DNA of 64,000 nucleotides, from the NCBI GenBank assembly GCA_037179385.1, contig CM074187.1, forward strand, positions 6,634,001 through 6,698,000, in the 5' to 3' direction. Of the stretch, positions 46,431 to 57,731 are shown piece by piece; position 1 is the stretch's first letter; each line of letters starts with the position of its first letter. Position numbers and translations under genes: made by a program. The notes below the pieces were generated by a model. That model saw nothing but the letters and a program-made list of their open reading frames with translations. It was not told the DNA's origin and ran no database searches. The stretch comes from Holothuria scabra. Lineage: Eukaryota; Echinodermata; Holothuroidea; Aspidochirotida; Holothuriidae.

Positions 46431-46786
46431 GTGGAGGTCAAAGGTTTGAGGTGACAGTTAGATCAAACTTTGTAGACATAATATTTTTAGGGGGATAACT
46501 GTGAGGGATCTCATACCGTGGTGGTAGTACTTCCATACTGATTCTGTACTAAGCTTAATTTTGAATTACTCATGTTGATGGACGTGTTGGTAAGGTGATC
46601 ACTATTGTTTTTAAGGGGTCGATAGGTCATTTTGGGTCACATGAGGTCAAAAAGTTTTGACCTTACTAGTATTATATCTCAATTAAGTAGGATAATTGTA
46701 TGGGATCTCATGCATGTCATGTTTGTTTCCATGTTTGCTATGATATATCATACGGCAAGGAATCACTAAGCCTGTTGGCTTTCTAG

Positions 46787-47864
46787 TTAGTTTTCCCAAT
46801 AACCCCTTAATTTATAGTTTTTAAGTCGATTAGTTGAAATTCCCTTGTTCTACATTTTGAGTAAGGTTTGCTCTTCATTTTGAAGAGCAGTGGTGATGGA
46901 AGAAGTTCCTCTGGCTCTTAGTCTTAGCTGAAATTTATTTATTCTTTTCAGTAAGTGGAAATAAAATATCCACTAGTTGTGTATTCATACTGTACAGTGT
47001 CAGATTGATATAGCTAAGTAATGACAGTAGGCTTTGGTAAGTTCCAGGGCAGTGTTTTGCAGGCCACACAGTGCAAGGTGCATTGTACACTTGGCCTTGG
47101 CCTAGAAGTGAGTGACTGATTTTACTGGATTATCAATGATTAAATTAATTACCAGTCCTGTTGTGATCATGCTGTATTTATAGTGTTACAGTACTTCCAT
47201 AATTTGATATAAATAATCAACTGCATACACTGTTTATCAGAGCTAATTTTAACTTATTGAAGCACTACCTCAGTGACAAAAAAACATAAAACCCAGCTAA
47301 TTCAAAGCAGAGATTAATCAAAAGTGAGTTTGAAGTAAGCAGTATCATAGAATTGAATAAAATACTGTTAACTTCCTGCAATAATCTATTCTGTATACAT
47401 ATTTCATCAATAGTTCAACAGATTGTTAACCCTTTACCGTTGTGCTCCAATCGGGGCATATTTGCGTGCCTCGGGAGTGGGCGGAAAAGCGGACGTAGCA
47501 CGCCCTGCATCAGCTTCTGTAGGTTATTGACCCTGTGACCTTAAACTATTGTCCCTCTTGTTGTTGTGGCCGAATTTTCAGGTAGCTACTTGCAGTTTCA
47601 AGCTCCACGTGAAACAGTAAAGATGGGTGACAGCCGTGCTCTCTGTATGGATCCAAAAGGACCCAAACAACGGTAAAGGGTTAAATGAAACAGGTGCATG
47701 GTTCTCAAGAGTTTACCAATGCATTCATTCTCAGCTGACCAGCTGTCAAAGTGTAAAATATTATACTGTTTCAGAGATCCTTACTATTAAAAGACATACA
47801 CAGACCTGTCATCCTGTCTGACTTCAAAATGGGGAGATTTTCATATTTCAAAGCACAAAATAAG
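46787..47864. other. Interval without recognised features
   Basis: AT-rich; no gene, known repeat or structured element was identified. Confidence 0.4.
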
Positions 47865-48190
47865 GAGATTAAAGGCCCAATTCTCTCACCCAAACAGTTC
47901 CAATTCTCATAACTTTTTACTTAAGCCCCTCCCACAATTGTCTAAAATGCATCCTGCTTCTGACGCAATCTCAGTTTATTGCTTCAAGGCGACTATAGAA
48001 GAGCAATGTGTATAAATCAAAACACTCCCGTTACACTTCATGCTGTGTAATAAAAGCTTTGATACTCCGCATTGTTTGAATTAGCTGTCAATCAAAGAGC
48101 TGAGCCAGTTGAAAATTTTGTTAACCCCGAAAAGAGTTGTAGGCTGGGGTGGGAGGATTGGTCTTGGAAAAGCAGACAAACCGGTCAATT
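47865..48190 (+). repeat. TTAAAGG dispersed repeat family, most complete copy
   Basis: Starts ATTAAAGGCCCAATTCTCTC and ends GGGTGGGAGGATTGGTCTT, which are imperfectly inverted, so this is probably a MITE. It contains GCTGTCAATCAAAGAGCTGA. Confidence 0.6.
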
Positions 48191-48499
48191 TATAGCCTAA
48201 TTTTTATCTGAAATAACACAAATAATGGAGATTGGGCTTAAGCCTACTTAGAAATGAGGCTGAGCAACATGGGGAAACACAATTCCAAATTAAAGCTTTG
48301 CACAATGAAAGTTGCTTGTGTTTGTGAGGGTCCCCTCAATACTCCCCAGTCTCATTAGTATTTTTAGAACATCATATTTGGTGAGCCTTTTGGCGTGCCA
48401 TAATGGGGCAGGTTGACACAAAATTTTAACAGAAAAAGACATCAATTTTGGTCTTAGTTTTGCATGAAATTGAATTTCGAGTCAAAATATTCAAAGATG

Positions 48500-48733
48500 T
48501 ATACCGATTAAACAGCATTAAAAATGAATTCTAAGAGTCCAACTCCCATCTTCATAGGACTTTCCCGAGCTGAAATATAAAAAATTGAAGTGTATTCACC
48601 CAGTGTGATTCTTGGTACTCTGTATTGTTTGAATTATCTGTCAATCAAATAGCTGAACCAATTGAGTATTTTGGTACCTCTGTACCAAAATTGTAGTTTG
48701 GGGTGAGAGGTTTGGCCCTTTAAGTTGTCATAT
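48500..48733 (+). repeat. TTAAAGG-family-related composite repeat
   Basis: The right end GGGGTGAGAGGTTTGGCCCTTTAAG matches the family's inverted end in pieces, and CTGTCAATCAAATAGCTGAACC matches its centre. The left part matches the arm of the element at 690-1175, which links those two repeat groups. Confidence 0.5.
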
Positions 48734-48739
48734 GCACTA

Positions 48740-49475
48740 TGTCAGCTGGTAAAAACCTTCACACCTCAATCTACAATAATAGTATTTTTGACACAACTAT
48801 AAGCCCCAACATCACCTTTAATCAGGCTTTGAAGCAATCTCTTCTGATGTTTTCATAAAGTTGTTGCTCAAAAAAAAAAAAATTATGTAGTACTGTACTT
48901 GTTGTAAGTAAACCTAAATCCGGAAACTAGTCAGTATGTTTGTCACAGATACAGAATTTTACCCTCACATAGTCCTGTTATTACAGATGGCCACCCTGCA
49001 TTGCATATATGGAGCTATGTAAACCAAAATTGATATTGTAGAGCAACATACTTTCCTTGTAAATTTTACGCCATGAGCATCCACTCATTGGTACAGTGCT
49101 TTTACCATTCAGTTTGATATGATAATATACAGTAAAGTTCTCTAGAGCATGCAGACATACAGTAGGTCTATATCTGAAAACTGGGGATTGACAAATGTCC
49201 TGTGATACAATATGTTGATTATTCAAAATACAGGCGGATGTTCAAGACAAGGGTTTAGGTGTTGTAGAGTGTAGGCAACTAGCAGAATAGACAAACTCAC
49301 AATCTACAGTATTAAAGTTAGAGAAAAATGTAAACCCATTTATGGCTTCAACTTTTGTCATTTTTCATTGTAGTAACCAATGAAAACCTGCTTCTGGTTT
49401 ATCTTGAAAAATCTATGATTGGTGGTACATTTCCCAACTTTCAGAGTCCCTGATTTCATCCCCCAAGTCAACCAA
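48740..49475. other. Interval without recognised features
   Basis: AT-rich, with a short A-run near 48871. No gene or element identified. Confidence 0.4.
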
Positions 49476-52236
49476 CAGGGTTTTCACCAAGGAGCTGTAG
49501 GGGGTTTGTCCCCCCCTTTCTAGAAGAAAAGAGGGTAAATCCCCTCCCCCCATTTGATTTCCATAAAAATGTGAAAAAATTGTTCGTATCTTGATTTTAA
49601 TAAAAAGAGGACATGTTTGTAGCAATGTTTGATTTTTGAACTTACTTTTAAAATTTCAGTAGCAGGTTTTTTCCCCCATGAACCACCTGTACAGTACTGC
49701 TCTGGCCAAGGACAGCATCAATTTGGACTTGGGGTTTGACAGTTACAAACCATCCTCTCCCACCCTCCACGGCCTTTTATTGAGTTTCTGGTGTAACCCT
49801 TTACCACATGCTAGGGAGCAATTACTTTCATGAAATCCTTTTACCTGTTGCAGGGTACCAAGTACTGTACTGTATACCTACTGTTGAGGTTTCATAGCTC
49901 TGGAGTTCCTAGAGGCTAGATGTGGGTCCTGCCAGCGATTCCGCCAGAAACACAATCAAAACCACAGTTATGTACATTTCCCAAAAGGATACTGTTAGAG
50001 ATCACCATTGGTCCTTGAGGAATGATAGTGCACCGCAAGTTATGACCAAAATGTCCATGCATCTGAGTGGGGCATTACCAGGTTCAATATTGGATAGCTT
50101 GGCAATTAAAACATCCCCACAAAAAGCAATGCAATGAAGAAATTCTCCTTAAGGGTAGTATCTCAACGACACTTGACAACTTAAGATACTGTGCGTGTTT
50201 ATTTTCTCCATGAAACCATTCCAGTATGTAATGAATAGGCTATGGTATTCACCTGTGGCAGTAACTGAGAATATTATACTAGCAAATTTTCTTATAGAGT
50301 CAATACAAAGATTTCTCTCCAGTTAATAAAAAACATGTATGTTAGCAGATCTGTAGTCATGCAAGGGGTCGCCAAAGAGGGCTAAGCCCCCATGATTTTT
50401 CCCAGATAGGCCTAATTTGATTATTTTCATTGACTTATTACTTGCAGTAGCCCACACACTTTGTCACCTTGAAAATTTTCCTGGGTTTTGCCTTCCTCTC
50501 ACTCTGGCTACGAGCGGGAAAGTGGGTATATAGCATATTACGGTGACTGCCCTACAGTATATTCCGACAGCCCTATATGTTCTGATACCCATGTGCTCAT
50601 CTACGATCAAATGTCGGAACATAAGGGGGTTGGAATATGAGGATGTAGAGTGTAGGGCTGTAACTGCATATTACCGGAGGTATATAAAAATATCAAACCA
50701 ATTCTGAACGGCCCCTACCAAGATTCTTGCAAAGGCACTCTCTAGGTTACTTTACTAAGTACAAGTAATTAGCATAGGCCTACTGAAAATATAGACCTAC
50801 AAAGAAGAAAGCCTATGAATTGGAGTCTAGACAACTCCCTCATCGTCAAGTAGCAAGTGGCCTAGGTCAGCCATTGTGCTTGGTGCTACTGTAAGCATAA
50901 GCCGGAAAACTGCTTGGTGTTCAGCATAAGCCGGAAAACGTGTCAGTGAGCCACAACTGAAATATAGCCTTGGCCAGCCTGATTTAACCAACAAACTTAA
51001 GCCATGAAAACCTCATCTAACCTGACCATAACCTATACAAACCAAACTCAGACTAATTGTGGCCATTCTCTACAAGCAACATCAAGCTACAGTACCTCTA
51101 CCAATGGTTATTACAGGTTTCAAACTAAGTTGGTTTGGAGTCTTCTTACAAACAAGACCAGCTACCACGGAACCTCCGCTAATTCAATCTCCTCTAAGCA
51201 GTAGCAACATTAATTACACAAGGAAAAATAAAGTCTGAAAACATCTCTGAAACAGAATAAACGATTTCAAATCCACAAACTGCAAACATAGCCTTACACA
51301 GGCACACTATACTTCATGACACTGGCACCCTCACAATACCCTACAGCTCATCTATCACAGAGAATCGACTGGTCTCTTGTTTTATACACAGAATGTACTG
51401 CAAATCCTAATTGAGTTAACTGTATGTGGAGAAAGTTTACACAGTAAAACTCCATTGCGATTGTCGCCAGATGAGAAGCATTTCGACTTGCTTGTAGTCG
51501 TAGTATGTTACAGATATGTAAAATAGGGAGTACAAAGCGGATGGGTTGCGCATTGCTATATCATTAGTGGCTATATATGTGTACATTGCTTTAGTCTGAT
51601 CTAAGACAACAACGAGTGTGGCATATAAATGCAGGCTTAGAGGACTTTTTCCAAGAATGCAGTAAACTTCAAAGTTATTTACGACTTTTTAAATTATTAA
51701 ACATGTGATGACCCCATAAATTTTTAGTAAGAAAAAAGTCTTTGACTTTTGTTTTGTAGAAACACTGTGTCGAGCAACATTGTAAAAGCATGCGGTATAA
51801 TTAATCGTCGTGGCTCATTTGTATGGATGACTTGTAATAGTCAATGTCTACTTTGCAATCCGCGGTCCCTCTCAAGGTTTTGCCTAGGTGAACTTGAAGA
51901 CTGGCTCCATAGTTTTCCCTTTCGGGAAACCAAAAGGGGGGGGATTTATTACTGCTAAACCCCAAGTCCAAATTGATCCTGTCCTGTAGACTAAAGTTAT
52001 CAATGGGTTCAGGGGGACAAAAGCTTGCTTCAAGGCCCCTGTAAGGTGCAATTTGGTTTTAAAGGCATTTATTTGTGTAAGTTCAAACCTTGCTGCAAAA
52101 GTGTCGTCTTTTGAAGTAAGAAACCAAGATATTGACAGTTTTCTTTTTTATGGAAATGAAAAGGGGGGATTTCATCCACCTTCTTCTGGAAAGAGGGGGA
52201 CAGATCCCCCCTTTCCCCCCTCTGACGGAAACCCTG
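49476..52236. mobile_element. Possible 2.8-kb element with long inverted ends (CAGGGTTT)
   Basis: The left 270 bp (from CAGGGTTTTCACC) and the reverse complement of the right 290 bp (from CAGGGTTTCCGTC) share a colinear series of words, including TTTCCATAAAAA and GACTTGGGGTTT. The interior has no transposase frame but holds a SINE body (50860-51005). Flanks do not show a matching 8-bp duplication, so these could be two separate copies in opposite orientation. Confidence 0.4.
50860..51005 (+). mobile_element. SINE body, third copy
   Basis: Shares CAGCCATTGTGCTTGGTGCT, GAGCCACAACTGAAA and GGCCAGCCTGATTTAACC with the SINE at 20835. It contains an internal duplication of AGCATAAGCCGGAAAAC. Confidence 0.55.
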
Positions 52237-52870
52237 CCTACTGATCTGTCCATTTGTGGATCCTAGGCCTGGGGGAGTGGTATAAGGAGGGGGTTCCCCC
52301 TTGAAAATTTTTGAATTTTAGAAGTGTCTGCACCCAAAATGGTGGCACTTTTTTGGCAAATCAGTCAACACAGTTTTGCTAGGTTACCACCAAAAAAGTT
52401 CAGTACAGTACAGATGTAGTTGTGGTAACATTGAAAAATATTGAATTGAGAGTTTTGCCAAAATAATATTATGCAGATACTTGCAAATGTGCAATGAATA
52501 AAACCTCTCCTTATCACAATTATTTTTGAGGTAAATTTTGGTGCGGTACGGCCATACCGGCAAAGTTTGCAAATGTCAATTGGGTGTGTCACCGGTGGTT
52601 GTACCAAGCTACATGGCATTCTAGCCATGAAAACATATATAGACCTTGCCAAGAAAATCAAGAACTCTCCGCAAGACAGTTAAGAACATTCAGGAAACTC
52701 TAAGACAAGCTACGCCTATAACCTGCAAAGTGGGCATAAATTTAGTCACTATTGAATCCGGCGTTGAACAAGGTTGGTACTCTATTTAGGCATTGACATG
52801 AAATATATTCCATACCTGCTGCGAAGGTCAGCAGATAACGACGTTTCGACAGCAAACAGTTCTGTACATA
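52237..52870. repeat. Dispersed repeat pair, copy 1
   Basis: Closely similar to 61730-62520, sharing AAAATGGTGGCACTTTTTTG, TTTGCCAAAATAATATT and the end CCTGCTGCGAAGGTCAGCAG. No coding content recognised. Confidence 0.65.
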
Positions 52871-54020
52871 CCTACAGTATGTCTAGGCCTATAGGCCTCT
52901 GCATAGCAGTGTGAGCAGTTGAATGTGATGTGAGATACCATTTACTGAATTTGTTGTTATCGGTAAGCTGAACTATTTGATAATTTGTGTGGTTCTCTAA
53001 CTAAGAATACTTCGGAGATTTGAGATGCAGGTTTTTTCAGGGGGCTAGGTGGGTCAACGGGTTTGGGTGTCCAAATGCAGGTCAAACCAGCAAAATGTGG
53101 GCCACTTGGGAGGTACGAGATTGTGACCATTTTCAAATTTTTGAAGTAACATTTTCTATCACTAAATTAAAAAAGAAAAAAAGAATCTAACTTTTCAACA
53201 AATAGTATGTCCACTGTTAATGAAAGCATTACAAGCAGTAAATATCAATAAAACTTTTATTAATCTTTGAAAAGTTGTGTCAATGTGTGTACTACACAGT
53301 ACGTTAGTTGCTAGTTATTGTACTGCATTCAAGGATAAAGTTTCTGATACCTTTTAGCAACGTATTTACTCTACATGTCTATTACTGTAAAGTTCCAAAA
53401 CATAACCCCTTCCAAAGAAAAGTTTTTACAGATATTACTGTGCAGTCAATTTGTCAATTTTGCATTTGTTGTTGTTCAAGAGGTGACTTTATACTGTAGA
53501 AGTCAACAGGACTGTAGTGTCAGTTGTTAAACAAAACCATTTTGGGTTTTATTTCCAGTTACCTGTTAATACAAAGGAAAGTCTGTTTTCTTCTACTGTA
53601 TGGCTGGGTCACACCAAATGGAACCTAATGCTTGCCGTTTAATTTTAATTTTGCAGACCTAGTACTTTTGTACATACTATTGTACAATTGTTTATACAGT
53701 CAGAATTTTAACTTGATAATATCTGATTGGTTGATAACTTAGTTATTTTTTCTCAGAAAAGTGGTCTAAAAGTTGTGCAAAAGAAAAGTTTCATTTCTGC
53801 CCATTGTTTATACTCCTTTTTTTCCCACAGTGCAATTTTTCTCACAGTGCAATTGTGTGTGTTTTTAGTCTGCTATTTTGTTTTTGGCTTCAAGACTCTG
53901 CTAAGTCAAGCATAGGGCTGTTTGCCCAGCCATTGTCTTGTGATGGGGAAGTTTATTTACAGTTGATTGAGTTTCTATTAAACAGTATGCCAAAATTTGT
54001 GCTCCTCACCAAGAGGTCTC
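52871..54020. other. Interval without recognised features
   Basis: AT-rich and CpG-poor; no gene or element identified. Confidence 0.4.
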
Positions 54021-54261
54021 AGGGTGCTTTTACACTTGATCCAGATCTGATCGCCTGTGAGGAGTCTGATCCACTGCTAGAGATCAAATTTGTAGTAAAA
54101 ATGCAGATCAGATCTGGATCTGATGGCCCGATTTTGATCCTAGTAAGGGGGGAGGATCAGACTCCATGCAGGCGATCAAATCTGTAGTGTAAATGCTCGC
54201 CGTAATTTGAAAAGCTGATAACATTGGGCGATCAGATCCAGATCAAGTGTAAAAGCACCCT
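54021..54261. mobile_element. 241-bp MITE with 35-bp TIRs, very rich in GATC
   Basis: AGGGTGCTTTTACACTTGATC begins both ends (the right end in reverse complement), and the inverted match extends 35 bp with two mismatches. GATC occurs about a dozen times inside. No target-site duplication is evident. Confidence 0.8.
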
Positions 54262-56659
54262 CAGTGAGATTACAGCATATAGAGATATGAGGTTGATGTT
54301 AGGAAAACTAGGTAGAAAAGTACTAGTAGGAAAACTTCTTTTGTTGGAACTGGTTAGAAAGTATTTTTTTTTGTTACAAGACTTATCTCCTTCTAGCTGG
54401 ATAATTGTGCTTTGCAGTGTTAGTATGCTTTACAAAGATAGTTTTTTAGTATAAAAGTATCATAATTGATTTTTTTTTTTAATTGATAACATTTCCAATT
54501 TTTTGCATAAAAATGTACAATATCAAGATATTATAAATCTCTGCTATGAATATTTGAATGACAACAGTGCACCACAATAGCTTAAACAACCTGTAGACTA
54601 TGTGATTTATAGTTTGTCATACTTCATTTTTATGTAATAAAGATAGTGTACCTGATCACCAAGAGGATATTTGTTCATTTCTGTTGTATCATGAAAACCT
54701 TAAACAAATCATTCCACTGCTTCACCATTACCATTGATCATGTAGGGCCAATATGGAAATCAACATTTTTTTGAGGAATTTGCCGTTTTGGACAACTTTT
54801 TAAAAAACGGCGTGGCTTGAAGCCAAAACAAAACTACTGTAGGCATAGGGCCTAGCCACCTTAGTTTACAGTACAAAATGTAACGCTAGAGCTATCAATA
54901 ATTTAGCCTACAATCAAATCTAGATATCGTAGTTTTCACCTATCGTAGACTGTATAAGTTACTACAGACTGTTGCAACTCCTATCCCTGTATAGCTGTAT
55001 GTACGTATGTACACAGCACATAACTGCATGGGACGCACTGCTACATGCACCGTAGTGTAATATAACACCCTGCCTTCAGCTGGCTGCTGGGCATGTATCG
55101 TTAGAAGAACAATCAGAAAATGGGTGTACTTCAATTGGCAATAACATGACACCCTCCCTCAATAATCAGGTTAGGAGCTGGGAATCCCCAAAATTTTACA
55201 GAAGCGGCTTCATCATAAATGCATGTGCAAGTAGCCAATCAGTGAGCACGCTTCTTTGTAACATAGGTTCGTTCGATGTACAACATGAAGCAGCTGCGTA
55301 ATGATTTTCAGCTGACTGTTACTGTGTACAGCTGCTGCTACTGTATATATGTTGTTGGTCCTGATAAACAGTGATGGGAACTTTTTTGAAACTTTTTTCA
55401 GTTCATGACTTACAAGCACTCATATGTGATACAAGGACATGAATAACATTTGGTTTGAAAGCTGAACCTGTTATTTCTTGGAAAATGTTCCTGAAGTTGA
55501 AATATTTGGAGACGTATGCCAGTAGTGAATTGACTGATTAATTTGCTAATCGCTGACAGTCCTATACCTTCTGTAGTGAAACAGAATTACACAGAATCTT
55601 GAGCAAATTGAAACAAAAAAAAAAAAACGGAATTTAAAATATGAAAACGGAATTTGCTTTTTCCTGAAGCACAGCATCATTGGCCCTAATCATGCATAAG
55701 AGTATTGAGATTCTTCAGCTTAGCTGTTCTGGTTAGAAATTATTTTTGCAATCTACAGTATTATTTTAAGTGCTCTTGTGGAACTTTCCAGTGTGGAATT
55801 GCATTGCATGCTGATTGAATCTCTGCCCTATATTTAACAGAGCCTTATAAGACATTGATACTGTATGGTGGACTAAATGTTTTAAAAAATAGTGTAACAG
55901 ATGGCAGGGATTTTCTAAAAACCACAGTGTCTTTACTGATTTGCATATGTTAGAAATCCTACTTTCTCTCTCTTTTGGTACCTAGCTACACCATTTGTGT
56001 TGGTCTGACGGTACTAATTATCAGCTGCACCGTGAAACTTTAGTCCAGAATGCAGGTTGATTGATCTGGGTTAATGGCATAGACCATATGAGTAGAGAAA
56101 GGTATTAATGGGCTTTTAAAAGTACTATTTCTAGTAAAGCAGTATTTGACCCCCCATCTCCTTAAAATCCAAATGAACTATGTGGAAGCTTTCAGACAAT
56201 ATACTTATTCTACACCTTGCTTTCAATCCATACAATTTAACAGTGGCTACAATATTGTTTTCGTTTTATGAACTCACAAGATGTCATCTCATTCTGAGAA
56301 CCCTTGAAATGGACAGTATAATGACTGAAGTCAAGAAAACATCGAAACGCCATGACTCCGAACTCAGGGATTCCAATTTTGCCTTTTGGCCTTTTCGTTA
56401 TTAGTTAAAAGGAAAACTAAACAAATTTCCAATAAAAATCTATGAGGTATGGCAATATGACTTGGTGAATCGGTATGGAATGTACTGTACATGCTGCAAC
56501 CTATAATTTGTCTAGGTACCCGAGGCTACATTTGAAAATTTTTTCTTTCTCAAGCCTACAGTTCTTGTTTTGTATGTAGGGTGGGTATATGACATTTAGG
56601 CCTACCTTGATTGATACATGCCAAAAAATGTCAGACATAAAGTTCAATAATGTTTCATT
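54262..56659. other. Interval without recognised features
   Basis: AT-rich, with a T-run near 54471 and an A-run near 55615. No exon or known element identified. Confidence 0.4.
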
Positions 56660-57731
56660 GATTCCTTGCGGTAGGCAGGCAAGGACAGTATATATACACT
56701 TACTTGTAAACACGATATCTTAAATTAGGAATGGCGGACACTTTTCATATTTGGTATATAGATTTATCATGTTAAGAGAAAGAACCCTATTGTTTTTGGT
56801 AGAGGTCAAAGGTCATTTGAGGTCACCAGCGGTAAAATTGCGACAACTTTGAAAAAAGCTTGTACAATAATAACAGGATATCTTCAGGTAGGAGCGACCG
56901 ACACTTTTCATACTTGGTATATAGATTTGTCATATTGAGAGGAAGAACCCTATTTTTTGGGTAGAAGTCAAAGGTCATTTGAGGTCACTAGCAGTAAAAT
57001 TGCGACAACTTCAAAAATGGCTTGTAAACACGGTATCATCAGATAGGAGTGACCGACACCTCATTCTTGGTAGATAGGTTTGTCATGTTGAGAGGAAGAA
57101 CCCTATTGTTTTTGGTAGAGGTTACAGGTCATTTGAGGTCACCAGCGGTAAAATTGCGAAAATGCCGAAAATGGCTTGTAAACATGATATCTTCAGAAAG
57201 GAGTGACCGATACTCTTCATATTTGGTATATAGATTTGTCATGTTGAGAGAAAGAAGGCTATTGCTTTTGGTGGAAGTCGAAGGTCATTTGAGGTCACCA
57301 GCGGTAAAATTGTGAAAACTTCGAAAATGGCTTTTAAACATGATTTCTTCAGATAGGAGTGACCGACACTTCTCATACTTGGTATATAGCTTTGTCATGT
57401 TGAGAGGAAGAAGCCTATTGTTTTTGGTAGAGGTCAAAAGTCATTTGAGGTCACCGGCAGTAAAAATGTGAAAACACCGAAAATGGCTTGTAAACATGTA
57501 TCTTCAGATAGGGGCGACAGATACTCTTCATATTTGGTTTATAGATTTGTCATGTAGAGAGAAAGAAGCCTATTGTTTTTGGTAGAGGTCAAAGGTCATT
57601 TGAGGTCACCAGCGGTAAAATTGTGAAAATTCTGTGCCTAAAATGTAAAGAAAAATCTATCAAACATTGTCAATTTGAAAGCAGGTAAGGTATTTGATGG
57701 CAAGGAATCACTAAGCCTTTTGGCTTTCTGG
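56660..57731. mobile_element. Helentron-like non-autonomous element (HINE), copy 2, uninterrupted
   Basis: Starts GATTCCTTGCGGTAGGCAGG. It carries about six tandem units of about 156 bp (starts near 56703, 56865, 57021, 57177, 57333 and 57489), then GGCAAGGAATC, the hairpin AAGCC-TTTT-GGCTT, and ends CTGG followed by T. The same layout as 43019-46786, but only 1.07 kb because nothing interrupts it. The short open frames here only follow the repeat. Confidence 0.65.

Larger units (their letters stand above)
43019..46786. mobile_element. Helentron-like non-autonomous element (HINE), copy 1, interrupted
   Basis: The 5' end starts with a palindrome (GATTCCTTGCC ... GGCAAGGAATC, 43019-43047). A GT microsatellite and about five tandem units of about 145-153 bp follow. 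The 3' end repeats GGCAAGGAATC (46754-46764), then a short hairpin AAGCC-TGTT-GGCTT, and stops at CTAG followed by T. A 5'-terminal motif repeated in inverse just inside a 3' hairpin, with central minisatellite repeats and T on each side, is the published layout of helentron-associated (HINE/DINE-1-like) elements. The tandem array breaks off near 43740 and resumes near 46430. Confidence 0.6.

Noticed and set aside
53804..54187. Open frame of 127 codons with a hydrophobic start
   Set aside because: The second half lies in the GATC-rich MITE and the first half is T-rich non-coding sequence.
57049..57315. Repetitive protein encoded by the tandem array
   Set aside because: The frame merely follows the 156-bp repeat; neighbouring units have stops or shifts.
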